In this document: in pieces, positions 25,384 through 34,840 of the stretch
Position numbering within the stretch: the stretch's first letter is position 1
Layout: each line of letters opens with the position of its first letter
Translations under genes and position numbers: made by a program
Notes under the pieces: model-generated
Database searches by the model: none
Seen by the model: only the letters and a program-made list of their open reading frames with translations
What the model was told of the DNA's origin: nothing
Assembly (NCBI GenBank): GCA_047605765.1
Contig: JASGFB010000001.1
Coordinates: forward strand, 41,366-105,365
Direction: 5' to 3'
Source of the DNA: JBGVSA01 sp047605765
GTDB taxonomy: Bacteria; Pseudomonadota; Gammaproteobacteria; Burkholderiales; Rhodocyclaceae
Length of the DNA: 64,000 nucleotides

Positions 25384-28113
25384 TCAGTGTGCTTCATCCC
25401 AACTGCCACCGACGCCAGCTTCGACCAGTAGCGGCACGCGCAATTGCGCTACCTGCCCCATGATGCGCGGTAACTGCTCGCGCACGGTGTCGACTTCGGC
25501 ATCCGGCACTTCGAGCACCAGTTCGTCATGCACCTGCAACAGCATGCGGCTGGCGAGTCCACTGGCGGCCAACCAGTCGTAGGTGGCGCGCATGGCCAGC
25601 TTGACGATGTCGGCGGCAGTGCCCTGCATGGGCGCGTTGATGGCGGCGCGCTCGGCGCCCTGGCGGCGGCCGACGTTGCTGGATTTGATTTCCGGCAGGT
25701 ACAGGCGGCGGCCGAATACGGTCTCCACAAACCCGCGCTCGCGCGCCGACTGGCGCGTGCTTTCCATGTATTGCAGCACTTTCGGGTAGCGCGCGAAATA
25801 GCGGTCGATGTAGTTCTGCGCAGCGCTGCGCTCCAGCCCCAGTTGCTTGGCGAGGCCGTGCGCACTCATGCCATAGATGAGGCCAAAGTTGATGGCCTTG
25901 GCGTAGCGGCGCTGTTCATTGCTGACCTCGATGGGCGTCAGGCCGAAGACCTCGGCGGCGGTGGCGCGGTGGACGTCCTCACCACTGTCGAAGGCGGCCA
26001 GCAGACGATCGTCTTCGGACAAATGCGCCATGATGCGCAGTTCGATCTGCGAGTAGTCCGCGGAGATGATGCGCGTGCCCTTGGGCGCCACGAAGGCGGC
26101 ACGGATGCGGCGCCCTTCTTCGGTGCGCACGGGGATGTTCTGCAGGTTGGGGTCGGAACTGGCCAGTCGCCCCGTCACCGCACCGGTCTGCGAAAAGCTG
26201 GTGTGCACGCGTCCGGTTTGCGGATTGACCATGCGCGGCAGCTTGTCGGTGTAAGTGCTTTTGAGCTTGGCCATGCCCCGGTATTCGAGGATCAGGCGCG
26301 GCAGCGGGTAATCGAGCGCCAGTTGCTGGAGGACTTCTTCGTCGGTGCTGGGCGCGCCCGAGGGCGTCTTCTTGATGACCGGCAGCTTGTCCCGCTCGAA
26401 GAGGATCTCCTGGATCTGCTTGGGGCTGTTGAGATTGAACGGCTGGCCGGCCGCCGCGAAGGCTTCCTGTTCGAGTTCGAGCATGCGCAGGCCCAGCTCG
26501 TTGCTCTGCTGGCCAAGCAGAAAAGTGTCGATGAGCACACCGTTGCGCTCCATCGCCCACAACACTTCGAGCGCCGGCATTTCGACGTCGCGATAGATGC
26601 GCGCCAGGCCTTCGTCCAGGGCAATGCGCGGCGACAGGATGTTGTGCACGCGCAGCGTCACGTCGGCGTCTTCGGCAGCGTACTGGCTGGCGCGTTCGAC
26701 ATCGACGTCATGGAAGCCGATCTGGTTGGCCCCCTTGCCGCACAGGTCGGTGTACGACAGCACCTCGAGCCCCAGATGCCGGCGGCATAGCTGTTCGAGA
26801 TCGTGGCCCTTGTCGCTCTCCCACACCGCCGACTGCAGCAGCGTGTCGTGCTCGATGCCGGCCAGGCGCACGCCATGGTTGGCCAGCACGTGCATGTCGT
26901 ATTTGAGGTTCTGGCCGACCTTGCGGTGTGCATCGGACTCGAACCAGGCCTTGAGGCGCGACAGCACTTCGTCCAGCGGCAGTTGGTCGGGGTGGCCGGC
27001 GTAGCGGTGCGTCAGCGGCACGTAGGCGGCCACGCCCGCCTCCACCGAAAACGACATGCCCACCAGTTTGGCCTGCATGGGGTCGAGGCTGTCGGTCTCG
27101 GTGTCGAAGGCGGTCAGCTCGGCGTTATGGATCATCTCGAACCAGCGCTCGAAAGCGGCCCAGTCGAGGATGCATTCGTAATCCTTGCGGTGCTCCGGCA
27201 CGGCCGGCGGCGTCTGCAGCTCGGCCGGGGAGTCGCCGGTACTTTGCGCGACGGCGGGCGTGCCTTTGTTTTCGTCGAGCTCACGCAACCAGCTCTTGAA
27301 TTCATAGCGGCGGAACTGCTCGCGCAGAACATCGCGGTCGGGCTCCGACCAGGTCAGGGCATCGAGCGGCTGCGGCAAGGCCACGTCGGTCACGATGGTG
27401 ACGAGCTTCTTGCCCATCGGCAAAAAGCCGAGCGCGCTGCGCAGGTTGTCTCCGACCACGCCCTTGATCTTGTCGGCATTGGCGACGATGTTGTCGAGCG
27501 AGCCGTATTCGTTGAGCCACTTGCAGGCCGTCTTGGGGCCACATTTCTGGACGCCAGGCACGTTGTCGACCGAATCGCCGATCAATGCCAGGTAATCGAT
27601 GATGCGCTCGGGGGGGACGCCGAACTTGGCCAGCACGCCGGCTTCGTCGAGCGTCTCGTTGCTCATGGTGTTGACCAGCGAAACGCGGGGCGAGACCAGC
27701 TGCGCCATGTCCTTGTCGCCCGTCGATATGACGACGTCAAACCCTTGCTCGCTGGCCTGGCGCGCCAGCGTGCCGATGACGTCGTCAGCTTCGACGCCGT
27801 CGACCATCAGCAGGGGCCAGCCCAGAGCACGCACGCAGGCGTGGATCGGTGCGATCTGCTGTGCCAGATCGTCGGGCATGGGCGGGCGATGCGCCTTGTA
27901 CTCGGGGTACCAGTCGTCGCGGAACGTTTTGCCCTTGGCATCGAACACGCAGGCGGCGTGCGTTGCCTTGTAGCCGTCATTGAGCCGGCGTAGCATGTTG
28001 AGCACGCCGTAGATCGCGCCGGTCGGTTCATGCGCCGCGTTGCGCAGATCGGGCAGCGCATGGAATGCGCGATAGAGGTACGACGAGCCGTCGACGAGTA
28101 GTAGCGTTGGCAT
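25384..28113 (-). CDS. polA: DNA polymerase I
   Basis: A 909-residue three-domain polymerase. The N-terminal 5'-nuclease (MPTLLLVDGSSYLYRAFHAL, VEADDVIGTLA, ISTGDKDMAQLV) covers about residues 1-290. The 3'-5' proofreading domain starts with an intact DxE motif (FDTETDSL), so exonuclease activity is expected. The polymerase domain has motif A (SADYSQIELR), motif B (KAINFGLIYGMS) and motif C (LLQVHDELVLEV). It acts in Okazaki fragment processing and excision repair. Start ATG 28113. It is divergent from the LOG-family gene. Confidence 0.98.
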   Translation of the reverse strand: MPTLLLVDGSSYLYRAFHALPDLRNAAHEPTGAIYGVLNMLRRLNDGYKATHAACVFDAKGKTFRDDWYPEYKAHRPPMPDDLAQQIAPIHACVRALGWPLLMVDGVEADDVIGTLARQASEQGFDVVISTGDKDMAQLVSPRVSLVNTMSNETLDEAGVLAKFGVPPERIIDYLALIGDSVDNVPGVQKCGPKTACKWLNEYGSLDNIVANADKIKGVVGDNLRSALGFLPMGKKLVTIVTDVALPQPLDALTWSEPDRDVLREQFRRYEFKSWLRELDENKGTPAVAQSTGDSPAELQTPPAVPEHRKDYECILDWAAFERWFEMIHNAELTAFDTETDSLDPMQAKLVGMSFSVEAGVAAYVPLTHRYAGHPDQLPLDEVLSRLKAWFESDAHRKVGQNLKYDMHVLANHGVRLAGIEHDTLLQSAVWESDKGHDLEQLCRRHLGLEVLSYTDLCGKGANQIGFHDVDVERASQYAAEDADVTLRVHNILSPRIALDEGLARIYRDVEMPALEVLWAMERNGVLIDTFLLGQQSNELGLRMLELEQEAFAAAGQPFNLNSPKQIQEILFERDKLPVIKKTPSGAPSTDEEVLQQLALDYPLPRLILEYRGMAKLKSTYTDKLPRMVNPQTGRVHTSFSQTGAVTGRLASSDPNLQNIPVRTEEGRRIRAAFVAPKGTRIISADYSQIELRIMAHLSEDDRLLAAFDSGEDVHRATAAEVFGLTPIEVSNEQRRYAKAINFGLIYGMSAHGLAKQLGLERSAAQNYIDRYFARYPKVLQYMESTRQSARERGFVETVFGRRLYLPEIKSSNVGRRQGAERAAINAPMQGTAADIVKLAMRATYDWLAASGLASRMLLQVHDELVLEVPDAEVDTVREQLPRIMGQVAQLRVPLLVEAGVGGSWDEAH

Positions 28114-28188
28114 TTTCTGGAGACCCCGCGCGCCGGCCGGCCGCAGGCAGGATTCGCCCGGGCCTGTGCGCACGTTCAGTCAAATATC

Positions 28189-28917
28189 ATGAGTGCGAAA
28201 GACAAACTTCCGCCGTTTACGTCCCCGACTTCCACCGCGCAAACGCAGATGGCCCGCGAGGCCTGGCGAATCTTCGGCATTATGTCAGAGTTCGTCGAGG
28301 CGACAGAACGCTTGCGGGCAATCCGCCCCGCCGTGAGCATCTTCGGCTCGGCACGGACGCCAGCCGATCACCCCTATTACGCGCTCACCGAGCGCATCGC
28401 GCGGCTGCTGTCGGACGCCGGTTTTTCGGTGATTTCGGGCGGCGGCCCCGGCATCATGGAAGCGGCCAACAAAGGGGCCTTCTATGGCAAATCCCCCTCG
28501 GTGGGCCTCAACATCCAGTTGCCGATGGAGCAATCGGGCAATCCGTACCAGGACGTATCGCAAACCTTCCAGCACTTCTTCGCGCGCAAAGTGATGTTCG
28601 TGAAGTTCGCCATGGCCTACGTGGTGATGCCTGGCGGCTTCGGCACGCTCGATGAATTGTCCGAGGCGCTGACGCTGATCCAGACCGGCAAGACGCGCAA
28701 GATCCCGGTGATCCTGGTGGGTAACGAATTCTGGGGTGGCCTGATCGACTGGTTCAAGACCACGCTGGTGAAGGAGAAGATGATCGCCGAGAAGGATCTC
28801 GATCTGATCCAGTTGATCGATGATCCCGACCAGATCGTCGAGGCGATTTTCAACCACTATGAGCAACGCGGCTTTGCGCCGCTGCCTGAAGAACACGAGG
28901 CGATGCTCAACCTCTGA
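28189..28917 (+). CDS. LOG-family protein (TIGR00730-type Rossmann fold)
   Basis: A 242-residue protein with the LOG signature GGGPGIMEAANKGA and PGGFGTLDEL, and the typical opening VSIFGSARTPADHPYY. Members studied elsewhere hydrolyse nucleoside 5'-monophosphates, in plants and some bacteria releasing cytokinins. In most bacteria they are nucleotide monophosphate phosphoribohydrolases of uncertain role. It is a single gene, divergent from polA with 75 bases between starts. Confidence 0.88.
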   Translation: MSAKDKLPPFTSPTSTAQTQMAREAWRIFGIMSEFVEATERLRAIRPAVSIFGSARTPADHPYYALTERIARLLSDAGFSVISGGGPGIMEAANKGAFYGKSPSVGLNIQLPMEQSGNPYQDVSQTFQHFFARKVMFVKFAMAYVVMPGGFGTLDELSEALTLIQTGKTRKIPVILVGNEFWGGLIDWFKTTLVKEKMIAEKDLDLIQLIDDPDQIVEAIFNHYEQRGFAPLPEEHEAMLNL

Positions 28918-28966
28918 CGGCACAGCGGCGGGGCGCGCACGCCCCGCCCGGCCTCGTTCAGTGCTT

Positions 28967-29416
28967 TCAGTGCTGAGCGATGCTGATGTCGCCCGAAATA
29001 TAGCTGGACAGTTGCTCGATGGTCTGGCGCTGCTCGTCCATCACGTTCTTGACGGCGTCACCGATGGTCACGATGCCGATCAATTGCCCGTGATCGACCA
29101 CCGGCAGGTGGCGCACACGGTTCTCGGTCATCATCTGCATCACCTCTTCAATGGTCTGGCTCGGCGAGACCGTCAGCAGGTTCTGCGTCATCAGCTCGCC
29201 CACCTTGGTGTCGCGTGAATTGCGCCCCTGCAGGATGACTTTGCGCGCGTAGTCGCGCTCGGTGAAGATCCCCACCAGCCGATTGGCTTCGGTCACCAGC
29301 ACAGCGCTGATGTTGTGGCGGGCCATGCCGGCGATCGCCTCGTACACGGTGTCATCGGGGCTCACGCTGTGAATCTGCGAAGACTTGCCTTGCAGCATCT
29401 GTCGTACGGTCGTCAT
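28967..29416 (-). CDS. Two-CBS-domain protein
   Basis: A 149-residue cytoplasmic protein made of two consecutive CBS domains (about residues 5-65 and 72-130), each with the typical V...DTVYEAI and LPVVDHGQLIGIVTIGD pattern. CBS pairs usually bind adenine nucleotides and act as energy or ligand sensors. There is no fused catalytic domain. No partner is adjacent: it converges with the LOG-family gene and is divergent from the FAH-family gene. A GC-rich hairpin (28927-28948) lies beyond its stop. Confidence 0.88.
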   Translation of the reverse strand: MTTVRQMLQGKSSQIHSVSPDDTVYEAIAGMARHNISAVLVTEANRLVGIFTERDYARKVILQGRNSRDTKVGELMTQNLLTVSPSQTIEEVMQMMTENRVRHLPVVDHGQLIGIVTIGDAVKNVMDEQRQTIEQLSSYISGDISIAQH

Positions 29417-29627
29417 CGTCTCTCCTTCTGGGGTGGTCTGGCGCCATGGGCGGATTGCGCCCCATCACATGGGCACAAACGCGTGTACGTTAGCTTAGGC
29501 GGCAGCCGCCCTCATTGCCAGCGTGGCGGGGCGCTATCGCCCCGATAGCGATAGGGCGGGAGTACACTGCCCGGCGAACGTGCGGAGCGACAACCGCGCG
29601 ACGATCGCTTCTTTTTCCGGAGTTGCC

Positions 29628-30329
29628 ATGGCTTACCTGTTCACCCCGCCGGCGCAGGCCGTCGTTCCCGTGCGCGGCCGCGCCGAATCCTTCCCGGTGC
29701 GCCGCATCTACTGCTGTGCGCAGAACTACGCCGATCACGAAAAGGAAATGGGCAGCACACCCGAACGCGCCAAGCCTTTCGGCTTCCTCAAGCCGGCCGA
29801 TGCGGTGCTGCCGGTGCGTGCCGGCGAGACGGGGCTGATGCCGTTCCCGCCCGCCACCGGCAATCTGCACCACGAACTCGAACTGGTCGTGGCGCTGGGC
29901 AGCGGCGGTTACAACCTGACGCCGGAACAAGCCGACGCCTGCATCATCGGCTACGCCGTGGGCCTGGACATGACCTGCCGCGACCTGCAGAACGAAGCCA
30001 AGACCAAGGGCCGTCCGTGGGATTCGGCCAAGGCCTTCGATTTTTCGGCGCCGATCTCCGACATCGTGTTGCGCGAACCGGGCCAGGCCGTCCCCACGCA
30101 AGGCGAGATCGCGCTGGACGTGAATGGCACGCCGCGCCAGTCGGGTGACCTGTCCGAAATGGTGTGGACGCCGGCCGAGATCATTTCGTGGTTCTCGAAG
30201 ATCTGGGAATTCAAAGCCGGTGATCTGGTGTTCACCGGCACGCCCAAGGGCGTCGGCCAGGTGGTATCCGGTGACGTGCTGGCCGGGCGCGTGGCCGGCG
30301 TGGGCGAACTGCGGGTAAAGCTCGGCTGA
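29628..30329 (+). CDS. Fumarylacetoacetate hydrolase (FAH) family protein
   Basis: A 233-residue protein starting at ATG 29628 after a CCGGAG site. The FAH core is present: IYCCAQNYADHEKEM, a glutamate pair for divalent metal (HHELELVVALG), GYAVGLDMTCRDLQ and FTGTPKGVGQV. The family includes hydrolases and decarboxylases for acylpyruvates such as oxaloacetate and for aromatic degradation intermediates. The exact substrate is not visible. It converges with the LON-domain gene with three bases between stops. Confidence 0.9.
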   Translation: MAYLFTPPAQAVVPVRGRAESFPVRRIYCCAQNYADHEKEMGSTPERAKPFGFLKPADAVLPVRAGETGLMPFPPATGNLHHELELVVALGSGGYNLTPEQADACIIGYAVGLDMTCRDLQNEAKTKGRPWDSAKAFDFSAPISDIVLREPGQAVPTQGEIALDVNGTPRQSGDLSEMVWTPAEIISWFSKIWEFKAGDLVFTGTPKGVGQVVSGDVLAGRVAGVGELRVKLG

Positions 30330-30332
30330 GGC

Positions 30333-30929
30333 TCAGGCTTCGATCAGGCCGCGTTCGACGAGAAACTGGCGGATGATGTCCAGGCGCAGGCCGGCATCAT
30401 CCAGCTCGAGCAGGCGCTGCCGCGCCAGGGCCGGAATCGGCAGGATCTCGGCGTAGCGATAACCGACCCAGTCGGCATCGTCCAGGTGGTAGGGCGGAGC
30501 GATGACCTTGTCGCCGGCGTCGGCAATCACCGCGCGCAACAGGGGCAGCAGGCTCACGTAGCGCTCGTCGAGCGTGGTCGGCGCCGCCGCCGGCAACCAC
30601 TCGACCTGCGCCACCACCACGCCCTGGGCGGTGGTGTCATGCGCGCGGATGGCAAAGCGCCGCTCACCCACCACGGTGATGCCCAGCACGCCCGGCTGGC
30701 TCATGTCCCAATCGACGATGCGCGCTTCGACGCCCACACCATGCGGCACGGCCGGCGCGCCCACTTCCTCACCTTCGGCGATCAGACAGATGCCGAAGTG
30801 CGTGAGCGATTTCATGCAATGCGCGATCATGTCCATGTAGCGCGCCTCGAAGATGCGTAGCGACATGCGCCCCTGAGGGAACAGCACATTGGACAGAGGA
30901 AAGATCGGCAGAGTAGGGAAATCAGTCAT
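30333..30929 (-). CDS. LON substrate-binding-domain protein
   Basis: A 198-residue protein consisting only of the N-terminal LON domain (LPIFPLSNVLFPQGRMSLRI and FEARYMDMI at the start). There is no AAA+ ATPase and no Ser-Lys protease domain, so it is not a complete Lon protease. Proteins of this kind are common in proteobacteria and their role is not settled. It is divergent from the MidA-like gene. Confidence 0.88.
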   Translation of the reverse strand: MTDFPTLPIFPLSNVLFPQGRMSLRIFEARYMDMIAHCMKSLTHFGICLIAEGEEVGAPAVPHGVGVEARIVDWDMSQPGVLGITVVGERRFAIRAHDTTAQGVVVAQVEWLPAAAPTTLDERYVSLLPLLRAVIADAGDKVIAPPYHLDDADWVGYRYAEILPIPALARQRLLELDDAGLRLDIIRQFLVERGLIEA

Positions 30930-30983
30930 GAGGCATTACCGCAAGTGGAACCTGTCATTCTAGCGGCCGGTAAAATGCCCGGT

Positions 30984-32165
30984 ATGAATCCCATCAGCCA
31001 ATTGCCGCCGCCCGGCGAAGACGCGCGGGCCCATTCGGCCGCACTGAGCACCCTGATCCACGCCGAAATTGCCGCCAGCGGGGGCTGGATCAGTTTTGCC
31101 CGTTTCATGGAGATGGCGCTGTACACGCCCGGCCTGGGCTATTACAGCGGCGGCTCGCGCAAGTTCGGCCCCGAGGGCGACTTCATCACCGCGCCGGAGC
31201 TTTCCCCTCTATTCGGCCAGAGCGTGGCACGCCAGGTCGCCGAGGTCATGGCGCAGTCGGCACCGCACGTCATCGAAGTCGGGGCCGGTACCGGCGCCCT
31301 GGCGGCCGACATGCTGCTGGCGCTCGAAGCCCTCGGCACGCCCCCCGTGCGTTATGACATCGTGGAACTGTCCGGCGAATTGCGCGCCCGTCAGCGCGAA
31401 ACCATCGCCATGCGTGCGCCGCACCTGGCCAGCCGCGTGCAATGGCTGGACGCCTTGCCGGACACCTTTGCCGGCTGTCTGGTCGCCAACGAAGTACTCG
31501 ACGTAATACCGGTGCATCAGATGGTGTGGCGCGCCGACGGGATCTTCGAGCGCGGCGTGGCGGCCGAGGGCGACGCGCTGGTCCATGCCGACCGGCCCGC
31601 CCGGGGCGCTGTGCTGGCCCAGGCCGAAGCCCTCGAACTCCCCTTGCCGACGAACGGCGAATACGTCAGCGAAATCTGCCCGGCGGCATGCGCCTGGACG
31701 GCGGCCTGGGCCCAGCGCCTGAGCGCCGGCGCGTTGCTGCTCATCGATTACGGCTACCCCCGCGACGAGTACTACTTGCCCTCGCGCGCACAAGGCACGG
31801 TGCAATGCTATTACCGCCACCGGGCTCACACCGATCTGCTGCGTTGGCCCGGGCTCAACGACATCACGGCATTCGTGGATTTCACTGCCATCGCTGAGGC
31901 AGCCTTCGAAGCCGGGCTGGACGTGATCGGTTACATCACGCAGGGTGCGTTTTTGGCCAACTGTGGATTACTGGATGTGCTGGCCGAGCGCGGCCAGACC
32001 GAAGAGGCGATGCGCGAGCCCGACTACGTGCGCGCGGCACGCGCCGCGCACCGGCTGACCGGCCCGCATGAAATGGGCGAATTATTCAAGGTGCTGGCGG
32101 TCGGACGCGGCCTGTCCCATCCCCTGCGGGGATTCGCCCTCGGCGACCGCCTGCACGCCCTGTAA
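30984..32165 (+). CDS. MidA/NDUFAF7-like SAM-dependent methyltransferase
   Basis: A 393-residue protein of the MidA family. Near the N-terminus it has FMEMALYTPGLGYYSGGSRK and FGPEGDFITAPE. The SAM-binding motif is VIEVGAGTGALAAD, followed by VANEVLDVIPVHQM and LLIDYGYPRDEY. The mitochondrial homologue methylates an arginine of a complex I subunit; the bacterial role is less certain. ATG 30984 is chosen; ATG 30975 is equally possible because neither has a strong ribosome site. Confidence 0.88.
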   Translation: MNPISQLPPPGEDARAHSAALSTLIHAEIAASGGWISFARFMEMALYTPGLGYYSGGSRKFGPEGDFITAPELSPLFGQSVARQVAEVMAQSAPHVIEVGAGTGALAADMLLALEALGTPPVRYDIVELSGELRARQRETIAMRAPHLASRVQWLDALPDTFAGCLVANEVLDVIPVHQMVWRADGIFERGVAAEGDALVHADRPARGAVLAQAEALELPLPTNGEYVSEICPAACAWTAAWAQRLSAGALLLIDYGYPRDEYYLPSRAQGTVQCYYRHRAHTDLLRWPGLNDITAFVDFTAIAEAAFEAGLDVIGYITQGAFLANCGLLDVLAERGQTEEAMREPDYVRAARAAHRLTGPHEMGELFKVLAVGRGLSHPLRGFALGDRLHAL

Positions 32166-32179
32166 GAACGGGGAGCGCT

Positions 32180-32386
32180 TTATTCCTGCGCCGAGTACAG
32201 CCGCTGCATGAAGGAATCGGGGTCGCTCACGGCGGCACCCCCGCGACCCGATGCCGACATGCCCGCCTCGCGGGCGTCGTCGTCGTCCCGTTCCGGACGC
32301 AGCACCTCTTGCGGCAACCAGCTCGCGTTGAGGACTTCATCACCATAGCGTTCTTCGTCGCTGATGTGTTCGGTGATCGTGGCCAT
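32180..32386 (-). CDS. Small acidic hypothetical protein
   Basis: A 68-residue hydrophilic, strongly acidic protein (MATITEHISDEERYGDEV..., a DDDD run in the middle, ending SFMQRLYSAQE). No signal peptide, membrane helix or known motif is seen. Codon use looks coding-like. The first line shares a loose ExxxDEER pattern with the ERERxG small proteins but is not clearly related. It converges with the MidA-like gene. Function unknown. Confidence 0.5.
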   Translation of the reverse strand: MATITEHISDEERYGDEVLNASWLPQEVLRPERDDDDAREAGMSASGRGGAAVSDPDSFMQRLYSAQE

Positions 32387-32722
32387 GATTCATACCCCTC
32401 TGTTGGCCCCTACGAGTGCGTAGCGTCCGGCCAGCGGCCGGCGTCCACGCTCAACGGGCATCATCGAGGGCACTCACCGGCACTCTCGATCGGCGGATCA
32501 CGGCGCTGCCGCCTTGATTCCCCGGCCCTTTTTTATTTATAGGAGCGTGTTTGGATTTCAACAGCGTCGTTGCTGTGCAACAACGTGACAAAAGGGCAAC
32601 ATCGAGTCGGGTTTTGTCCTACGGCGGAAAGCCCGTACGCCCAGACGGTGAGCGGGTCGCGAGGCAAAAGTGAGATAACGCAGAGGTGTGTGCGATCGCA
32701 CACAGGATGGCGGCAGCCGCGC
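32387..32722. other. Intergenic region between the small acidic gene and the DUF4124-like gene
   Basis: A 336-base gap. It contains a T-rich tract at about 32529-32542 that reads TATAAATAAAAAA on the minus strand and may be part of a promoter for the small acidic gene. No gene or strong hairpin is seen. Confidence 0.45.
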
Positions 32723-33349
32723 TTACTTGCGGTCCTGCGCGGTCAATTCGAGGAAGCGTTTACGGTCAGCGTCAAAACGCGCACGCGCCAGGTCGATGTC
32801 GCGCTGCTTGCTTTCGATGACGGTGCGGGTGGCAGCCACTTCGGCCGCGTTGTTGCCGAGGTCTTCGGATATTTCGCGCGGCACCGCGCCCTTGGCCGGC
32901 ACCAGCTTTTCAAGGCGCACACGCTGATTGAGCAATTCGGTTTCGCGCGTCCGGTTGCGCTGGAGATCGGCTTCCATGTTGGCCAGCTCGCGATCGCGCC
33001 GGGCGTCGAGTTCGCCGACGTTGGCATAGCTGTCCAGCAGCACCTGGTCGCGCCGATTGGCTTCGGCATCGCGTGCGGCACGTTCGCGCTGGACACGGAT
33101 CTCCTGGTCACGCCGGGCGCGTTGTTCCGGCGTCAGCGGCGCTTCGACGTCGCGCAGCACGCGACCGCCGGGCGAAACCTCGCGATAGGCACGGTCGTAG
33201 CAGGCGGCCGGCAGCGTGTCGCCGCAGATGCGGCGGCCGGCGGCGTCGGCACAGCAATAGACGCGTCCAGCCGGCGTGTTCGCTTGCGCGCTTGCCCAGG
33301 GCGAGGCCAATAGCAAAGCCACGATAGGCACCGCGCGCAAAATGATCAC
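32723..33349 (-). CDS. Exported DUF4124-like protein with coiled coil
   Basis: A 208-residue protein starting with GTG 33349 (GGAG nine bases upstream). The signal peptide VIILRAVPIVALLLASPWASA is followed by a small cysteine-bearing module: GRVYCCADAAGRRICGDTLP. This resembles the CxD/C-type start of DUF4124 domains. The rest is a long charged helix (about residues 75-205), very likely a coiled coil. It is probably periplasmic. It starts one base after the pyrE stop, so the two are likely cotranscribed, but no functional link is obvious. Confidence 0.7.
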   Translation of the reverse strand: MIILRAVPIVALLLASPWASAQANTPAGRVYCCADAAGRRICGDTLPAACYDRAYREVSPGGRVLRDVEAPLTPEQRARRDQEIRVQRERAARDAEANRRDQVLLDSYANVGELDARRDRELANMEADLQRNRTRETELLNQRVRLEKLVPAKGAVPREISEDLGNNAAEVAATRTVIESKQRDIDLARARFDADRKRFLELTAQDRK

Positions 33350-33350
33350 G

Positions 33351-33989
33351 TCATTCGACTCCGTAAGTATCTCGATATCGTTGAACGGCGGCCAGATGCT
33401 GGGCCAGCTCCGGGCTGTCCTCGATGAAAGACAGCAGGTCACGCAGCGTGGCGACCGCCACGACGGGAACGCCCAGGGTTTCCTGGACTTCCTGTACCGC
33501 ACTCTTGGTGCCGGTGCCGCGCTCCATGCGGTCCATGCCGATCACCACGCCAGCCAGTTCAGCGCCGGCGCGGCGGATGATGTCGACCGATTCGCGCACC
33601 GACGTGCCCGCCGAGATGACATCGTCCAGCACCAGCACGCGTCCTTTCAAGGGCGCGCCGACCAACGTACCCCCCTCGCCATGGTCCTTGGCTTCCTTGC
33701 GATTGAAGCAGAACGGCAGATTGACGCCCTTGGCCGCCAATTGCATGGCGGCGCCGGCCACCAGCGGAATGCCCTTATAGGCAGGGCCGAAGAGCGTGTC
33801 GACGGCAATGCCCGAGGCCTGGATGGCGGCGGCGTAATACCCGCACAGGGCGGCAAACGAGGCGCCGTCGTCGAACAGGGCCGAATTGAAGAAATACGGC
33901 GACTGACGGCCGGCCTTGGTGGTGAATTGGCCAAAGCGCAGCACGCCTTTTTGCACGGCCAGGGCGAGAAAATCACGACTAAAATCCAC
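33351..33989 (-). CDS. pyrE: Orotate phosphoribosyltransferase
   Basis: A 212-residue enzyme of pyrimidine synthesis that joins orotate to PRPP, giving OMP. The PRPP-binding motif is VLVLDDVISAGTS, and substrate-site segments FTTKAGRQSPYFFN and FGPAYKGIPL are intact. With GTG 33989 the N-terminus aligns with E. coli PyrE; a TTG at 34007 is the alternative and would leave only 14 bases to the divergent exonuclease gene. It is probably followed in the same transcript by the DUF4124-like gene. Confidence 0.95.
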   Translation of the reverse strand: MDFSRDFLALAVQKGVLRFGQFTTKAGRQSPYFFNSALFDDGASFAALCGYYAAAIQASGIAVDTLFGPAYKGIPLVAGAAMQLAAKGVNLPFCFNRKEAKDHGEGGTLVGAPLKGRVLVLDDVISAGTSVRESVDIIRRAGAELAGVVIGMDRMERGTGTKSAVQEVQETLGVPVVAVATLRDLLSFIEDSPELAQHLAAVQRYRDTYGVE

Positions 33990-34021
33990 GGCTCTACGTT
34001 CGTCCAAAAAAGGGTCGCCCG

Positions 34022-34816
34022 ATGTTACGCGTCATCTCCCTGAACCTCAACGGCATCCGGTCGGCCGCCACCAAGGGGTTTTTCAATTGGTTGCACACCC
34101 AGAATGCCGACGTAGTCTGCCTGCAGGAAGTGAAAGCGCAAGTGGCGGATCTCACGCCCGAGATGCAAAATCCGACCGGTTTCGCAGGCCACTTCTATTG
34201 CGCCGAGAAGAAAGGTTACAGCGGCGTGGCGATCTATTCGCGCCTACCCACCACGCATATCGCCTGCGGTGTCGAGCATATCGATTTCGATACCGAGGGC
34301 CGTTACATCCAGGCCGACATCGATCTGCCGGATATGCCATTGTCGATCGTGTCGCTGTATCTGCCGTCCGGCTCGAGCTCGGAAGAGCGCCAGCAGGTGA
34401 AGTTTGCGTTCATGGAGCACTTCCTGCCGCGCCTGGCCGCGCTGCATGCCAGCGGGCGCGAAGTCATCGTGTGCGGCGACTGGAACATCGCGCACAAGGA
34501 AATCGACCTCAAGAACTGGAAGAGCAACCAGAAGAACTCAGGCTTCCTGCCCGAGGAGCGCGCCTGGCTCACGCGCGTGATCGATGAGCTGGGCTGGGTG
34601 GATGTTTACCGCCGCCTGCATCCGGCCACCACCGACGAGAGTTACACCTGGTGGAGCAATCGCGGCCAGGCCTGGGCCAAGAACGTCGGGTGGCGCCTGG
34701 ATTACCAGTTCGCCACACCCAAGCTGGCGGCGCGCGCCCATGCCACCAGCATCTACAAGACGGAGCGTTTTTCCGACCATGCGCCGCTGATCGTCGACTA
34801 CGACGTGGCAACCTGA
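34022..34816 (+). CDS. xth: Exodeoxyribonuclease III
   Basis: A 264-residue AP endonuclease/exonuclease of the ExoIII class. It shows the N-terminal MLRVISLNLNGIRSAA, the metal-binding glutamate in CLQEVKAQ, CGDWNIAHKEIDL (Asp/Asn) and the C-terminal RLDYQFATP and FSDHAPLIVDY with the catalytic Asp-His pair. It removes abasic sites and 3'-blocking groups in base excision repair. It is divergent from pyrE, a common arrangement in betaproteobacteria. Confidence 0.95.
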   Translation: MLRVISLNLNGIRSAATKGFFNWLHTQNADVVCLQEVKAQVADLTPEMQNPTGFAGHFYCAEKKGYSGVAIYSRLPTTHIACGVEHIDFDTEGRYIQADIDLPDMPLSIVSLYLPSGSSSEERQQVKFAFMEHFLPRLAALHASGREVIVCGDWNIAHKEIDLKNWKSNQKNSGFLPEERAWLTRVIDELGWVDVYRRLHPATTDESYTWWSNRGQAWAKNVGWRLDYQFATPKLAARAHATSIYKTERFSDHAPLIVDYDVAT

Positions 34817-34840
34817 CACGCAGCGGGCGGCGTCAGCCTG

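Noticed and set aside
28927..28948. GGCGGGGCG hairpin as a terminator between the LOG-family and CBS genes
   Set aside because: Perfect 9-bp stem but no T run on either strand; kept only as a note with the CBS gene.
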